A DNA stretch of 64,000 nt from Hymenobacter cavernae (lineage in GTDB: Bacteria > Bacteroidota > Bacteroidia > Cytophagales > Hymenobacteraceae), in assembly GCF_014641455.1 (NCBI RefSeq), contig NZ_BMHT01000007.1, positions 248,001-312,000 of the forward strand. Direction: 5' to 3'. Below the pieces are notes generated by a model. The model was given only the letters and a program-made list of their open reading frames with translations. It was not told the origin of the DNA and made no database searches. The translations under genes and the position numbers were made by a program. Every line of letters begins with the position of its first letter. Positions within the stretch are counted from its first letter, which is position 1. Shown in pieces: positions 18,026 through 27,700 of this stretch.

Positions 18026-20205
18026 CGGATACCACCATCTGGGCCAAAAGTGCCAGCCATGGCGGCGCATTGAGCCTATTTGAGCATACGCGGCACGTAA
18101 TGGATGTAACGGCTGCCATTGCGGGGGCACTGAAATTCGATGAGCGGTTAGCGGTACTGGGCGCGGCTATTCACGATTTAGGCAAGGCACATGTAGCCTT
18201 TCAGCGCAAGCTGACGATGAAAAAGTCACAGTTGCAGGACCCTAACCAGATACTGCATCGGCATGAATTGTCTTCCTTGGGTTTTCTGCCTTTGCTGCCC
18301 CGCGAAGACTGGCCGGCCGTGATTGATATGGTCGTAGCACACCACAAGCCAATCCGGCAGGCTGCACAGGCAGCCGATGGATTCGGCAAAGGCATTATTG
18401 ACTTAGACAAGCGCAGCCGGACGTGGCTGGCTGACCATCTCGAGGGCTGGGAAGACTGGTCACCACGAGCCTTGGCGGTGCTGGAGGAGCTGGGTATTAC
18501 CACACACGCAATCAGCCGGATCGAGGCCGAAGAAGCTATCCGCTTCGCGCTGGCCCATTGCAAAGCCAAGGGCTACGGCTGGTCAGCAGAGCGAGGCTTG
18601 CTGATGGCCGCCGACCATTTTGCCTCGGCCCTGACGGACAAGGCTAAAGACCAACTGTCTTTGCTATTCAAAGAGCCTAAACTGGAATATTTCAACCGCC
18701 CGCACGAGCTATACCCCTTGTCGTTGATGGCGGCCGACCAGCCCCAGCGCCACACGCTAGTAGTAGCCTCCACAGGTGCGGGCAAAACCGATTACCTATT
18801 TCGCCGTTGCCGGGGACGGGTATTTTATACGCTGCCGTTTCAGGCTTCCATCAATTCCATGTATCAGCGGCTGCTGAAAACCGACGAAGAAAAGCCGTTT
18901 GGCGGCTCCATCCGGCTGCTGCATGCCACTTCACAACTGGTGGAGAACCGTGGCAAAGTAGAAGAACAGCTTCAGTCCTTGGTGGGCGCATCGGTGAAGG
19001 TGTTGACGCCCCATCAGTTGGCAGCCATCGTGTTTGGCACACCGGGCTTCGAGGCCGTGATGCTGGACGTGCGCGGGGCCGACATCATTCTGGACGAGGT
19101 ACATACCTACTCGGCCCAGGCCCAGGCGATGGTACTGGAAATCGTGGCTGCGCTGCGCCGTTTGGATTGCCGGCTGCATATCGGTACTGCCACGATGCCC
19201 AGCACGCTCTACGCGGAGCTGCTGCGCCGCCTGGGTGGCCCTGCCGAAGTAGCCGAGGTGCAGTTGGCGCCCGACGTAGTCGTCAGCTTCGACCGGCACC
19301 AAGTGTACAAAGTAGCGCGGGATGAGGACGACCCGGCCGGCTGGCCCCTCGAAACGGACGAAATACTCACCCAGGCTTTTGCCGTCGGCGAAAAGGTGCT
19401 GGTGATTTGCAATACCGTATTCGGAGCCCAAAAGCAGTATCAGCGGTTGCGGGAGCTATTTCCGGAAGTAAATCATCTGCTGCTGCACAGCCGCTTCAAG
19501 CGCGGCGACCGGGCCAAGCGGGAAAAACGGCTGGAAGATGAGTTCAACAACCCAAAGATTCCCGGCCCGTGCTTCGTAGTATCCACCCAAGTGGTCGAAG
19601 TCAGCCTAGATATCAGCTTTGACCGCATGATAACGGAGGCCGCTCCACTTGATGCGCTAGTGCAGCGGTTCGGGCGCGTGAACCGACGGCGCACCGAGGA
19701 TACTATTGGCAAGTTCAAACCGGTGCACGTGCTGGCCCCCGGCCCCAGCTACTTGCCTTACGGGGCGGCGGAAATCAAAGCCAGCTACGCCCAACTGCCC
19801 GACCACGGAGGCATCCTGCACGAGCAGGAATTGCAGCAGAAGATTGATGCCGTGTACCCGCAGTTGCAACCCTGGGACATCAGCACGCACGTCATCTGGG
19901 ACGGGGAGCGGTGCCGGCTACGGGAGTTGTGCAATAACACCCGCTCTGTCCTGGTCGACGCCCTACAAATCGAGTCCTCGGCCTGCATCCTGGAAAAGGA
20001 CCAGGAGAAATACGAAGCCAAAGACACCCCTTGGCAGGAACGGATTCAGCTGGAAATTCCTGTCAGCTGGCGCAGTATGCGGCCTCATTTGGGCAAGTAT
20101 TGCCGCTCCGACGTGGGGGCTTTGCCTTTTGTGATACCGGGCAATAAGCACTATGAAGAGCTGGGGCTGCTGTTTGATGAGCACGACATTTTTCTGGAGA
20201 ATTAG
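18022..20205 (+). CDS. cas3: CRISPR helicase-nuclease Cas3
   Basis: A 727-residue Cas3 that unwinds and degrades target DNA once Cascade has bound. The N-terminal HD nuclease has His22/His25, His51-Asp52 (AAIHDLGKAH) and His107-His108 (VAHHKP). The SF2 helicase follows: Walker A Ser250-Thr-Gly-Ala-Gly-Lys255-Thr (ASTGAGKT), a DEVH box at 358-361, the GTATMPS motif near 389-394 (Gly where most have Ser), and motif VI QRFGRVNRR from 548. Both activities are in one chain and all key residues are present, so it should be active. It overlaps cas5 by four bases and cas8 begins three bases after its stop. Confidence 0.96.
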   Translation: MTDTTIWAKSASHGGALSLFEHTRHVMDVTAAIAGALKFDERLAVLGAAIHDLGKAHVAFQRKLTMKKSQLQDPNQILHRHELSSLGFLPLLPREDWPAVIDMVVAHHKPIRQAAQAADGFGKGIIDLDKRSRTWLADHLEGWEDWSPRALAVLEELGITTHAISRIEAEEAIRFALAHCKAKGYGWSAERGLLMAADHFASALTDKAKDQLSLLFKEPKLEYFNRPHELYPLSLMAADQPQRHTLVVASTGAGKTDYLFRRCRGRVFYTLPFQASINSMYQRLLKTDEEKPFGGSIRLLHATSQLVENRGKVEEQLQSLVGASVKVLTPHQLAAIVFGTPGFEAVMLDVRGADIILDEVHTYSAQAQAMVLEIVAALRRLDCRLHIGTATMPSTLYAELLRRLGGPAEVAEVQLAPDVVVSFDRHQVYKVARDEDDPAGWPLETDEILTQAFAVGEKVLVICNTVFGAQKQYQRLRELFPEVNHLLLHSRFKRGDRAKREKRLEDEFNNPKIPGPCFVVSTQVVEVSLDISFDRMITEAAPLDALVQRFGRVNRRRTEDTIGKFKPVHVLAPGPSYLPYGAAEIKASYAQLPDHGGILHEQELQQKIDAVYPQLQPWDISTHVIWDGERCRLRELCNNTRSVLVDALQIESSACILEKDQEKYEAKDTPWQERIQLEIPVSWRSMRPHLGKYCRSDVGALPFVIPGNKHYEELGLLFDEHDIFLEN

Positions 20206-20208
20206 CCT

Positions 20209-21552
20209 ATGTATACCAGTTACATTGGCCAGCGCCTGCTGGCCCTCTATAACCAGCGCACCGGCAGCAGCCTAACGGCCCGGCAGTTTTTCGAGCAGCA
20301 GCTATATCCGCTGTTTTTTGAGCCAGCTAAGTACTTGCAATGGATTCCTAGCTCGCCCTTTGCACAGGTAGTGGCAGCTCGTGACCTAGTGTTGGGTGGC
20401 CCTACTGCTACTCAAATCCAGTTGGCCAACCTTCATCGCAAAATCGAAACCGTAGCGCCCGACGGCAGCTTTGTCATCGGCTTTCCGGCGGCGGGTGTGG
20501 AAGGTACTACTTCCGGGCAGGTATCGAACGTGGGGCCGGTGATGAGCAGCGAGGAAATGTATTGCTCTTGGATTGGCGGAGCCTTAGGTGTCGGTGTCAG
20601 TGGCGGCCTTTCACTGCTGCTTGATGAGGATGACGTGCTTTGGACGCTTTATGAAGGCTGGGCTTGGTACCGGAAGTTTCTGGATCAGCGGCCGAGCCTG
20701 AAAGGTAATCAGATTGATACGTGGAATGGTACATGGCTGGTTTATGTCTTCAGCGAAGATTTCGATCCTAAGTATCCGGACAACGGCTTAAACGAGTTCC
20801 GACTGACCGATACAGCGGGCGTTTCCTCACTGCCCACCCAGGAATGGGTGCAGGTACTCTTTGCCCTAGCCGGCCGGTTTCGCCGCGACTTGACCGCCTA
20901 TGTGTACGGCTTTGGCAAGAGCAACCGTACCGTGGGCTTTATCCCGCTCAAGTTGGAAGGGATAAGCCATGTATGCGACTTAGAGGATAAGCTGTTTCTG
21001 TTTTCTGATACACTGAAAAGTGAGGGCCGCAGCAATCTACTGAGGTTATATACTACGCAGCACAGTTTCTCCTATGCTTGCCAGCAGGGCTCTATTGGGG
21101 TAGCCGCCATAAAACCGGAGAAGATTCAGGATTACATCGGGGAAAATCAAAAAAACGACAAGTCTTTACTCACGCCGGATGGAGAAACGTCCATTCATTT
21201 TGCCTTCTACCAAATCTGGATAATTGCCATGCTCGACAGACCAGGAATTTTAGATGCCGCCGACCGGCTGGCACAAACACTCATCCAATTCACCGAGAAC
21301 AATGATCGGGCGAAAAAGGGAAATTCCGAAGCCGTAAAAACGCTCTGGAAAGCCAAAAGCCGGAAATCATTCGTCGAGGCACTGATTGCAATCCTTGAAA
21401 AGCAACGCCATTCAGTGGAGCAGATGGAGGAAGCGGTAAACCATGCGAATACGCTACCATTTGACCAATTGCCCTATTTCGTGACCCTCACGCACTTCCG
21501 CTACCTGGCTTTATCGATAAAAAACAACGAAATCGTTCCACTCGCTGACTAA
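20209..21552 (+). CDS. cas8: Cascade large subunit, Cas8-like, divergent
   Basis: A 447-residue protein with no motif that I can tie to a named Cas8 family. The assignment rests on position between cas3 and cas7, on length, and on the absence of any other large subunit in the operon. Visible features are an N-terminal segment ALYNQRTGSSLTARQFFEQQ, a Gly-rich stretch GGALGVGVSGGLSLLLDED that could contact nucleic acid or PAM, and a charged, helical C-terminal third (residues 330-430) like the four-helix bundle of other large subunits. It may be the Csp2 form seen in Porphyromonas-type (PGING) systems. No zinc-finger cysteines are seen. Confidence 0.65.
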   Translation: MYTSYIGQRLLALYNQRTGSSLTARQFFEQQLYPLFFEPAKYLQWIPSSPFAQVVAARDLVLGGPTATQIQLANLHRKIETVAPDGSFVIGFPAAGVEGTTSGQVSNVGPVMSSEEMYCSWIGGALGVGVSGGLSLLLDEDDVLWTLYEGWAWYRKFLDQRPSLKGNQIDTWNGTWLVYVFSEDFDPKYPDNGLNEFRLTDTAGVSSLPTQEWVQVLFALAGRFRRDLTAYVYGFGKSNRTVGFIPLKLEGISHVCDLEDKLFLFSDTLKSEGRSNLLRLYTTQHSFSYACQQGSIGVAAIKPEKIQDYIGENQKNDKSLLTPDGETSIHFAFYQIWIIAMLDRPGILDAADRLAQTLIQFTENNDRAKKGNSEAVKTLWKAKSRKSFVEALIAILEKQRHSVEQMEEAVNHANTLPFDQLPYFVTLTHFRYLALSIKNNEIVPLAD

Positions 21553-21560
21553 CTCCGCCC

Positions 21561-22637
21561 ATGAATCCTTATATCTACCTCCGCAGCCTCCGTCACGCCG
21601 AGCACACTGTATTTGGGGTGCAAAACGGCCAGAAATTTTATACTGATGTTCAATTCAATAGGAAACAGGCATACTCCAGCGGGCAGCAGGTGAAGCGTAG
21701 CATCATGGATATGCTTACCTCTTCCCTGAATGTGATGCCCGCCCCTATCACCTTCAACTGGGTTATCAAGAAGGAAGGTAAAACCCTCGACGCCAGCCAA
21801 CGCGAAGCTTGGGCTCCATGCGACCCCTCCTATGTGGACCAGTTGTTAGGGGGCTACATGAAAGCGGAAAAAGACAACTCCGTTATCAAGCGGCGTAGCC
21901 CTTTGTCCATTTCCGCTATGCGGCCCTTGCATCCTCTATTGGGTGGCTTGGAACAAGAAGGTGAACTGAGCACCTTTGACCGTACCTCCCACCCCAATCA
22001 TCATCCTGTGCGCGTGAGTGATGAAAAGGGCAATTTGCTGTCGGAAGAGCAGCTTCAGGAATTCTTAGATACAACCGGCCGTAATCTATCCAATCGACTT
22101 TTGGTTAAGGAAGCAAGCCGGGCTTCTGGGCTTTTTGTATATGATGTGTGCGTGGACTTGCGGACGCTGTTCTGCGTTTCTACCAACAAGCTGGAGCCGG
22201 AGCTTAGCACCGAAATCAAGGATAAGCTTTTGGCTGAAGGATGGATAGAAACCAGCAACGTGTTCGGTCCATGCCTGCTTGCACCCAAGGCGGAGCGGGA
22301 GCGTTATATCCCGGCTCTGGCCCACACCCTGATTAACTGGCGTATCACCAGCAATCAATCGCGCACCTTCAGCCTGATGGAAACGCTGGCCTTGGCCATA
22401 AGCGACAATGCAAATCATTTGGCCGGCGCTATCCGGGCACGTCTGGATGAAGAAATAGAGCGCAAAGCCCATCCGTATCTGGATTATGACGCTGGAGCAA
22501 AGCTCTTCGTAACATACCCAGCCGAAGGATATATTCGTGGTGCCATCAATCCTACTGCTGATGCGCTGCAGCGGGCAGAGCAAGATATTGCTCAGCGTCT
22601 GCGTGACTTTGACTATGAGAATCAGGTAGCTGGTTAA
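21561..22637 (+). CDS. cas7: Cascade backbone protein Cas7 (DevR-like)
   Basis: A 358-residue Cas7-type RAMP protein forming the crRNA-binding backbone. The recognisable signature is AYSSGQQVKRSIMDML (residues 37-52), which matches the SSGQxxKR motif of the DevR/Cst2/Csp1 branch. It is preceded by FNRKQ in place of the usual NRD. Midway comes a region with RRSPLSISAMRPLHPLLGG and a C-terminal helical part. It lies eight bases after cas8. Together with cas5, cas6 and cas8 it would make a type I Cascade. Length exceeds common I-B Cas7 proteins of about 300 residues. No separate small subunit gene is present. Confidence 0.85.
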   Translation: MNPYIYLRSLRHAEHTVFGVQNGQKFYTDVQFNRKQAYSSGQQVKRSIMDMLTSSLNVMPAPITFNWVIKKEGKTLDASQREAWAPCDPSYVDQLLGGYMKAEKDNSVIKRRSPLSISAMRPLHPLLGGLEQEGELSTFDRTSHPNHHPVRVSDEKGNLLSEEQLQEFLDTTGRNLSNRLLVKEASRASGLFVYDVCVDLRTLFCVSTNKLEPELSTEIKDKLLAEGWIETSNVFGPCLLAPKAERERYIPALAHTLINWRITSNQSRTFSLMETLALAISDNANHLAGAIRARLDEEIERKAHPYLDYDAGAKLFVTYPAEGYIRGAINPTADALQRAEQDIAQRLRDFDYENQVAG

Positions 22638-22700
22638 GGCAACACGGGCAGCTTTCAGCAATGAGGCTGCCCACTTGCTTTTAATTCATGAGCTAGCGCT

Positions 22701-23204
22701 ATGCACCTCACCGGCAAGCACATCAACTATTACCATATCTGTCACCGCAAGCTGTGGCTCTTTCACAATGGCATCAGCTTTCAGCACACGCACGAAAACG
22801 TGGCTGATGGCTCGTTGCTGCACCAGACGGCTTACCCGCAACGTGCTGCTCGTTACCGGGAAGTGCAGCTCGACGGTATCAAGATTGACTTCTATGATCC
22901 GCAGGACCGGGTAATTCACGAAATTAAACGTTCGGATAAGCTTGAACATGCTAGCATTGCCCAACTACAATACTATCTCTATGTGCTGGAACGGCACGGT
23001 GTACGGGAGCCGACCGGGTTGCTGGAATATCCTAAGCTGCGGCAGACGCAAACAGTGGTGCTTACCGACGCGGACCGGCAAGCAATTCCGGACTGGGAAG
23101 CTAGCATCGAGCAGCTAGTAAACCGCCCAGAGTGCCCGCCCGTCATCAATAAGCTGCTTTGCAAGCAGTGTAGCTATTATGAGTTCTGCTATGTGGCAGA
23201 ATAG
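22701..23204 (+). CDS. cas4: Cas4 exonuclease of spacer acquisition
   Basis: A 167-residue RecB-type nuclease with an iron-sulfur cluster that trims and orients new spacers by their PAM. The four cluster cysteines are visible: Cys14 (YHICHRKL) and Cys154, Cys157 and Cys163 (LLCKQCSYYEFCY). Nuclease residues follow the family order: His41, Asp63 (KIDFYD), Glu74 and Lys76 (HEIKRS), then QLQYYLY. All are present, so it should be active. It sits 63 bases after cas7 and 51 before cas1. Confidence 0.95.
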   Translation: MHLTGKHINYYHICHRKLWLFHNGISFQHTHENVADGSLLHQTAYPQRAARYREVQLDGIKIDFYDPQDRVIHEIKRSDKLEHASIAQLQYYLYVLERHGVREPTGLLEYPKLRQTQTVVLTDADRQAIPDWEASIEQLVNRPECPPVINKLLCKQCSYYEFCYVAE

Positions 23205-23255
23205 CATGTCATTTAATGGGGCGAAGCTATCGACTGGCTTTATAAAGGATAACCT

Positions 23256-24263
23256 ATGCGCAAAACCTACTATCTATTCAATCCTGGCCGTCTGAGCCGC
23301 AAGGATAATACCCTGCAATACACCGCCTACGACGAGCAAGGTCTGCCCAGTCAGGTGAAGTACCTGCCAATCATGGATGTGGCCGACCTTTACGTATTCG
23401 GCTCGCTGGACGCTAATTCTTCGCTTTATAACTTTCTGGGTAAGAATGGCATCTCGGTGCATTTCTTCGACTATTATGAGCACTACACCGGCTCGTTTAT
23501 GGCGAAAGAATACTTGCTGGCCGGTAAGCTGCAAGTACAGCAGACGCAGCATTATACTTCCAAGACGAAGCGTATTGCGTTGGCCCGCAAGTTCGTGGAA
23601 GGCTCCGCTTTCAACCTGCTCAAGAACCTACGCTATTACCAGACGCGTGGCCGTGACCTAGCTTCGGAAATCGACCAGATTGAAGGCTACGTGTCGGCGC
23701 TGCCGTTTGCCACTGCCGTGCCGGAGCTAATGGGCCTGGAGGGCAACATCCGCCAGACCTACTACGGCGCCTTCGACCGGCTCGTGCCCGCCGACTATGC
23801 TTTTGGTACGCGCACCACGCAACCCCCGCAAAATGAGTTGAATGCGTTAATGTCGTTCGGTAACATGCTTTGTTACTCGGCCTGTTTGTCGCAGCTCTAT
23901 CATACGCAGCTTAATCCTACCATCAGCTTTCTGCACGAACCCGGCACGCGTCGCTTCTCGTTGGCGCTGGACCTGGCCGAAATCTTCAAGCCGCTGTTAG
24001 TCGACCGGCTGATTTTCCGGGTGCTCAACAAGAAGGAGATTCAACCCCGTGACTTCGTGCAGGACCTAGGTCGCTGCGTGCTGAAGGAACCCGCCCGCAA
24101 GACGGTGGTCCGCGTATTTGAAGAGCGCCTGAAAGAGACGATTCAGCACCGCTCGCTCAAGCGCAGTGTCAGCTACCAGCACCTGATCAAGCTGGAATGC
24201 TATAAGCTTACCAAGCACCTGATGCAAATGGAAGAGTACAAACCCTTTAAGGCGTGGTGGTAG
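23256..24263 (+). CDS. cas1: CRISPR integrase Cas1
   Basis: A 335-residue Cas1, the integrase of spacer acquisition, close in form to subtype I-B proteins. The metal-binding triad is readable: Glu162 in GLEGNIRQTYY, His227 in SFLHEPGTRRF and Asp239 in LALDLAEIFKP. The stop of cas1 is followed after one base by the ATG of cas2. Only here, near the 3' end of the operon (24064), does ACCTAGGT return after about 7.5 kb without it. Confidence 0.97.
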   Translation: MRKTYYLFNPGRLSRKDNTLQYTAYDEQGLPSQVKYLPIMDVADLYVFGSLDANSSLYNFLGKNGISVHFFDYYEHYTGSFMAKEYLLAGKLQVQQTQHYTSKTKRIALARKFVEGSAFNLLKNLRYYQTRGRDLASEIDQIEGYVSALPFATAVPELMGLEGNIRQTYYGAFDRLVPADYAFGTRTTQPPQNELNALMSFGNMLCYSACLSQLYHTQLNPTISFLHEPGTRRFSLALDLAEIFKPLLVDRLIFRVLNKKEIQPRDFVQDLGRCVLKEPARKTVVRVFEERLKETIQHRSLKRSVSYQHLIKLECYKLTKHLMQMEEYKPFKAWW

Positions 24264-24264
24264 G

Positions 24265-24528
24265 ATGTACGTATTGCTAGTGTATGACATTAAGGAGAAG
24301 CGCGTGGGCAAAATGCTCAAGCTCTGCCGCCGCTACCTGAATTGGATTCAGAATTCAGTGTTTGAGGGGGAAATTACCGAAGTGAAGTTGAAAGAGCTGC
24401 TAGCCAAAGCCGCCGACTTTCTGGATACGGAGGAGGATAGCGTGCTTATCTTCAAAAGCCGCAGCCAGCAGTGGCTGGAAAAGCAAGTGCTAGGGCAGGA
24501 GCGTAACCGTTTGGATACGTTTCTGTAG
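24265..24528 (+). CDS. cas2: CRISPR adaptation protein Cas2
   Basis: An 87-residue Cas2 with the ferredoxin-like start MYVLLVYDIKEKRVGKMLKL (Asp9 conserved), the YLNWIQNSVFEGEIT strand and a C-terminal tail. It forms the structural core of the Cas1-Cas2 complex. It is the last cas gene; the leader of the array follows its stop directly. Confidence 0.95.
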   Translation: MYVLLVYDIKEKRVGKMLKLCRRYLNWIQNSVFEGEITEVKLKELLAKAADFLDTEEDSVLIFKSRSQQWLEKQVLGQERNRLDTFL

Positions 24529-24723
24529 CGTCGGTAAGTCGTCGCTCACGCGCAGAGAAGTAACCTAGGTGCTGCTTAGGTAGTAGTATTTTCGTAATGC
24601 GTTGATTCACAGTCGTCGTCGATACCCCGCTAAAATCGTATTACAGATGATCGACGACTTGTTGGTATGATAGAGGCAGGATTTATGTAGCTTTCCGCTG
24701 TTGAAACGGCCTTTTCTTAACGG
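24529..24723 (+). promoter_or_regulatory. CRISPR leader with inverted repeat
   Basis: The 195 bases between the cas2 stop and the first repeat form the leader. They hold a perfect 9-bp inverted repeat, GTCGTCGAT (24615-24623) and ATCGACGAC (24650-24658). A further AGTCGTCG copy is at 24537-24544, and ACCTAGGT at 24563. These are candidate sites for a leader-binding factor or promoter control. Array degeneration at the opposite end supports this being the leader side. Confidence 0.75.
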
Positions 24724-27700
24724 CTATTAATCGGACTAGGTGGAATTGAAATAAGTAGCCGAACGAGGGCCGGAGCTTATAACGGGCCTATTAATCGGAC
24801 TAGGTGGAATTGAAATCGAAAAAGAAAGCACTGCCTGCCACGTATCGAAGGCCTATTAATCGGACTAGGTGGAATTGAAATTACTGAGTTCGCAATGGTA
24901 GCTGAACGCGGGCCTGACTATTAATCGGACTAGGTGGAATTGAAATCGGCTTTTTTAACGAACGTCAGCGCGGCCGTTACCGCTATTAATCGGACTAGGT
25001 GGAATTGAAATGCCGCAGGAAGTGACGCGGAAACTGATGCGTTGAACCTATTAATCGGACTAGGTGGAATTGAAATGGAACGTACCTGGTGCTCTACTAG
25101 GGGCTGGTGTGCTATTAATCGGACTAGGTGGAATTGAAATTAGTGTATGCCTGCCTGTACTTCGCTCCTTTGAAGCTATTAATCGGACTAGGTGGAATTG
25201 AAATAGTATTCCGGCTCCGGGTAGTACTCGATGTTATCCGCTATTAATCGGACTAGGTGGAATTGAAATATGCAAAAGCAGGCAGGATAAACAATAGGAA
25301 AGCCACTATTAATCGGACTAGGTGGAATTGAAATATCTTCCAGCATCACGACACTAATACCATTGCTGTCTATTAATCGGACTAGGTGGAATTGAAATAA
25401 CTACTAGAAGGGCAGCAAGCAGATTTAGAGCGTCCTATTAATCGGACTAGGTGGAATTGAAATAAAGATGAACCCGACAGAGGGGGCAACGTCATCTTCA
25501 CTATTAATCGGACTAGGTGGAATTGAAATAGGTTGACATGATTAAGAAGCACCTCAATATGGTGCTATTAATCGGACTAGGTGGAATTGAAATCACACAG
25601 CCCGTTTCGCTACCGGTTTTCAATAAAATCTATTAATCGGACTAGGTGGAATTGAAATAGAAGTGCAAGCGCTAACCAAGCGCAATAAGCTTGTCTATTA
25701 ATCGGACTAGGTGGAATTGAAATCGGTGAAACGGTGTTTACGCCTTTCGGGGGAATAGGCTATTAATCGGACTAGGTGGAATTGAAATGTTCTACCCGCG
25801 GCATCTTCTCCTGCGTGTAGGTGCTATTAATCGGACTAGGTGGAATTGAAATGAAGAACATCCGATAGTACCCATTCAGGTAAATAACCTATTAATCGGA
25901 CTAGGTGGAATTGAAATAAAATAGCATTGTTCGCGTCCTGTGGGTGGAGCGACCTATTAATCGGACTAGGTGGAATTGAAATGAATTTCTTCCGCTACCT
26001 TTTCCAACTCATTAGTCAGCTATTAATCGGACTAGGTGGAATTGAAATAGGTGCCCGCCACCGACAATTTCCTGCTGGCGATTACTATTAATCGGACTAG
26101 GTGGAATTGAAATGTAGTTGCAGCTCCAAGGGCTTCACATCGAACACCACTATTAATCGGACTAGGTGGAATTGAAATGACTTTGCGTTCTTGGAGTTCA
26201 GCGCACGGAAGATTCTATTAATCGGACTAGGTGGAATTGAAATTATTTTAAGTCAAGCTTTTGTTGCACGGGTGTTTTTCTATTAATCGGACTAGGTGGA
26301 ATTGAAATATGCTTTATCGCGGGAGTGCTTTACTTCTTTGATGTACTATTAATCGGACTAGGTGGAATTGAAATGACTGCATAGCCTGTGATTACGGCTT
26401 ACAAGGACACCTATTAATCGGACTAGGTGGAATTGAAATTAGGGCCGTACGATTAGCAGGCAAGGCAAGGACACCCTATTAATCGGACTAGGTGGAATTG
26501 AAATTGTGCCGTTGATAATAAGCAACCCAACCCGTTCCAGCTATTAATCGGACTAGGTGGAATTGAAATTACTCAGCCGCTTGAGCCTGTCAATCCTGCT
26601 GAACACTATTAATCGGACTAGGTGGAATTGAAATGGTACTGGACCTAACCAATCCTGATTTACAACCCGAACTATTAATCGGACTAGGTGGAATTGAAAT
26701 GATATGGAGCTGCCAAAACAATTAATTGCGCAGCGGCTATTAATCGGACTAGGTGGAATTGAAATCAAGGAGTATTTACTTCTGTGACGGCGTGGCCTGC
26801 TATTAATCGGACTAGGTGGAATTGAAATAGGGTTTGAGCGATTGTCGCGTTATCAACCGTCTGACTATTAATCGGACTAGGTGGAATTGAAATGATTTCC
26901 TGCCGCAGCTGCTCCATTGGAGCGCCGGTCTATTAATCGGACTAGGTGGAATTGAAATACGGTTGCCGGATCTATTCGGCCATGAGCCAGCGCGCTATTA
27001 ATCGGACTAGGTGGAATTGAAATTAGATTTACACACTTCAAGCCTCCACCACCGAATGCTATTAATCGGACTAGGTGGAATTGAAATGATTAAACGCGGG
27101 TTTATCAACTACATGCACGAGCCTATTAATCGGACTAGGTGGAATTGAAATCGTGTACGTCGATCCACGGATTGATCAGTTCAACCAGCTATTAATCGGA
27201 CTAGGTGGAATTGAAATACCGCAATAACTGGCTAGGTTCGCTGGTGGTGATGACTATTAATCGGACTAGGTGGAATTGAAATGGTAGAGCTGGAATATAA
27301 CCGCCTCAAACTCTACCTGCTATTAATCGGACTAGGTGGAATTGAAATGCGTAAATCACTCTACGCTTCCTTCCGCGACCTCTACTATTAATCGGACTAG
27401 GTGGAATTGAAATGGCGGAGAGGAGCCGGATAATAGGTGCGGAAATGCAGCTATTAATCGGACTAGGTGGAACTGAAATTACTGTATGGTAGTCCTGAAT
27501 AGGGCGAATGTGTACCTATTAATCGGACTAGGTGGAATTGAAATACGGGTATGCCGTGGCTTTTGGCTATCAAAATGGCCTATTAATCGGACTAGGTGGA
27601 ATTGAAATTAGACAAGCAAACCTGGACGCTGATTAAGAAAATCACCTATTAATCGGACTAGGTGGAATTGAAATAATATCAACCGCGTCGAGTTTACCAC

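Noticed and set aside
16771..24528. CRISPR-associated transposon or phage-borne cas locus.
   Set aside because: Cas3 with its nuclease and helicase motifs is present, and no tnsB, tniQ, integrase or phage genes are seen near it.
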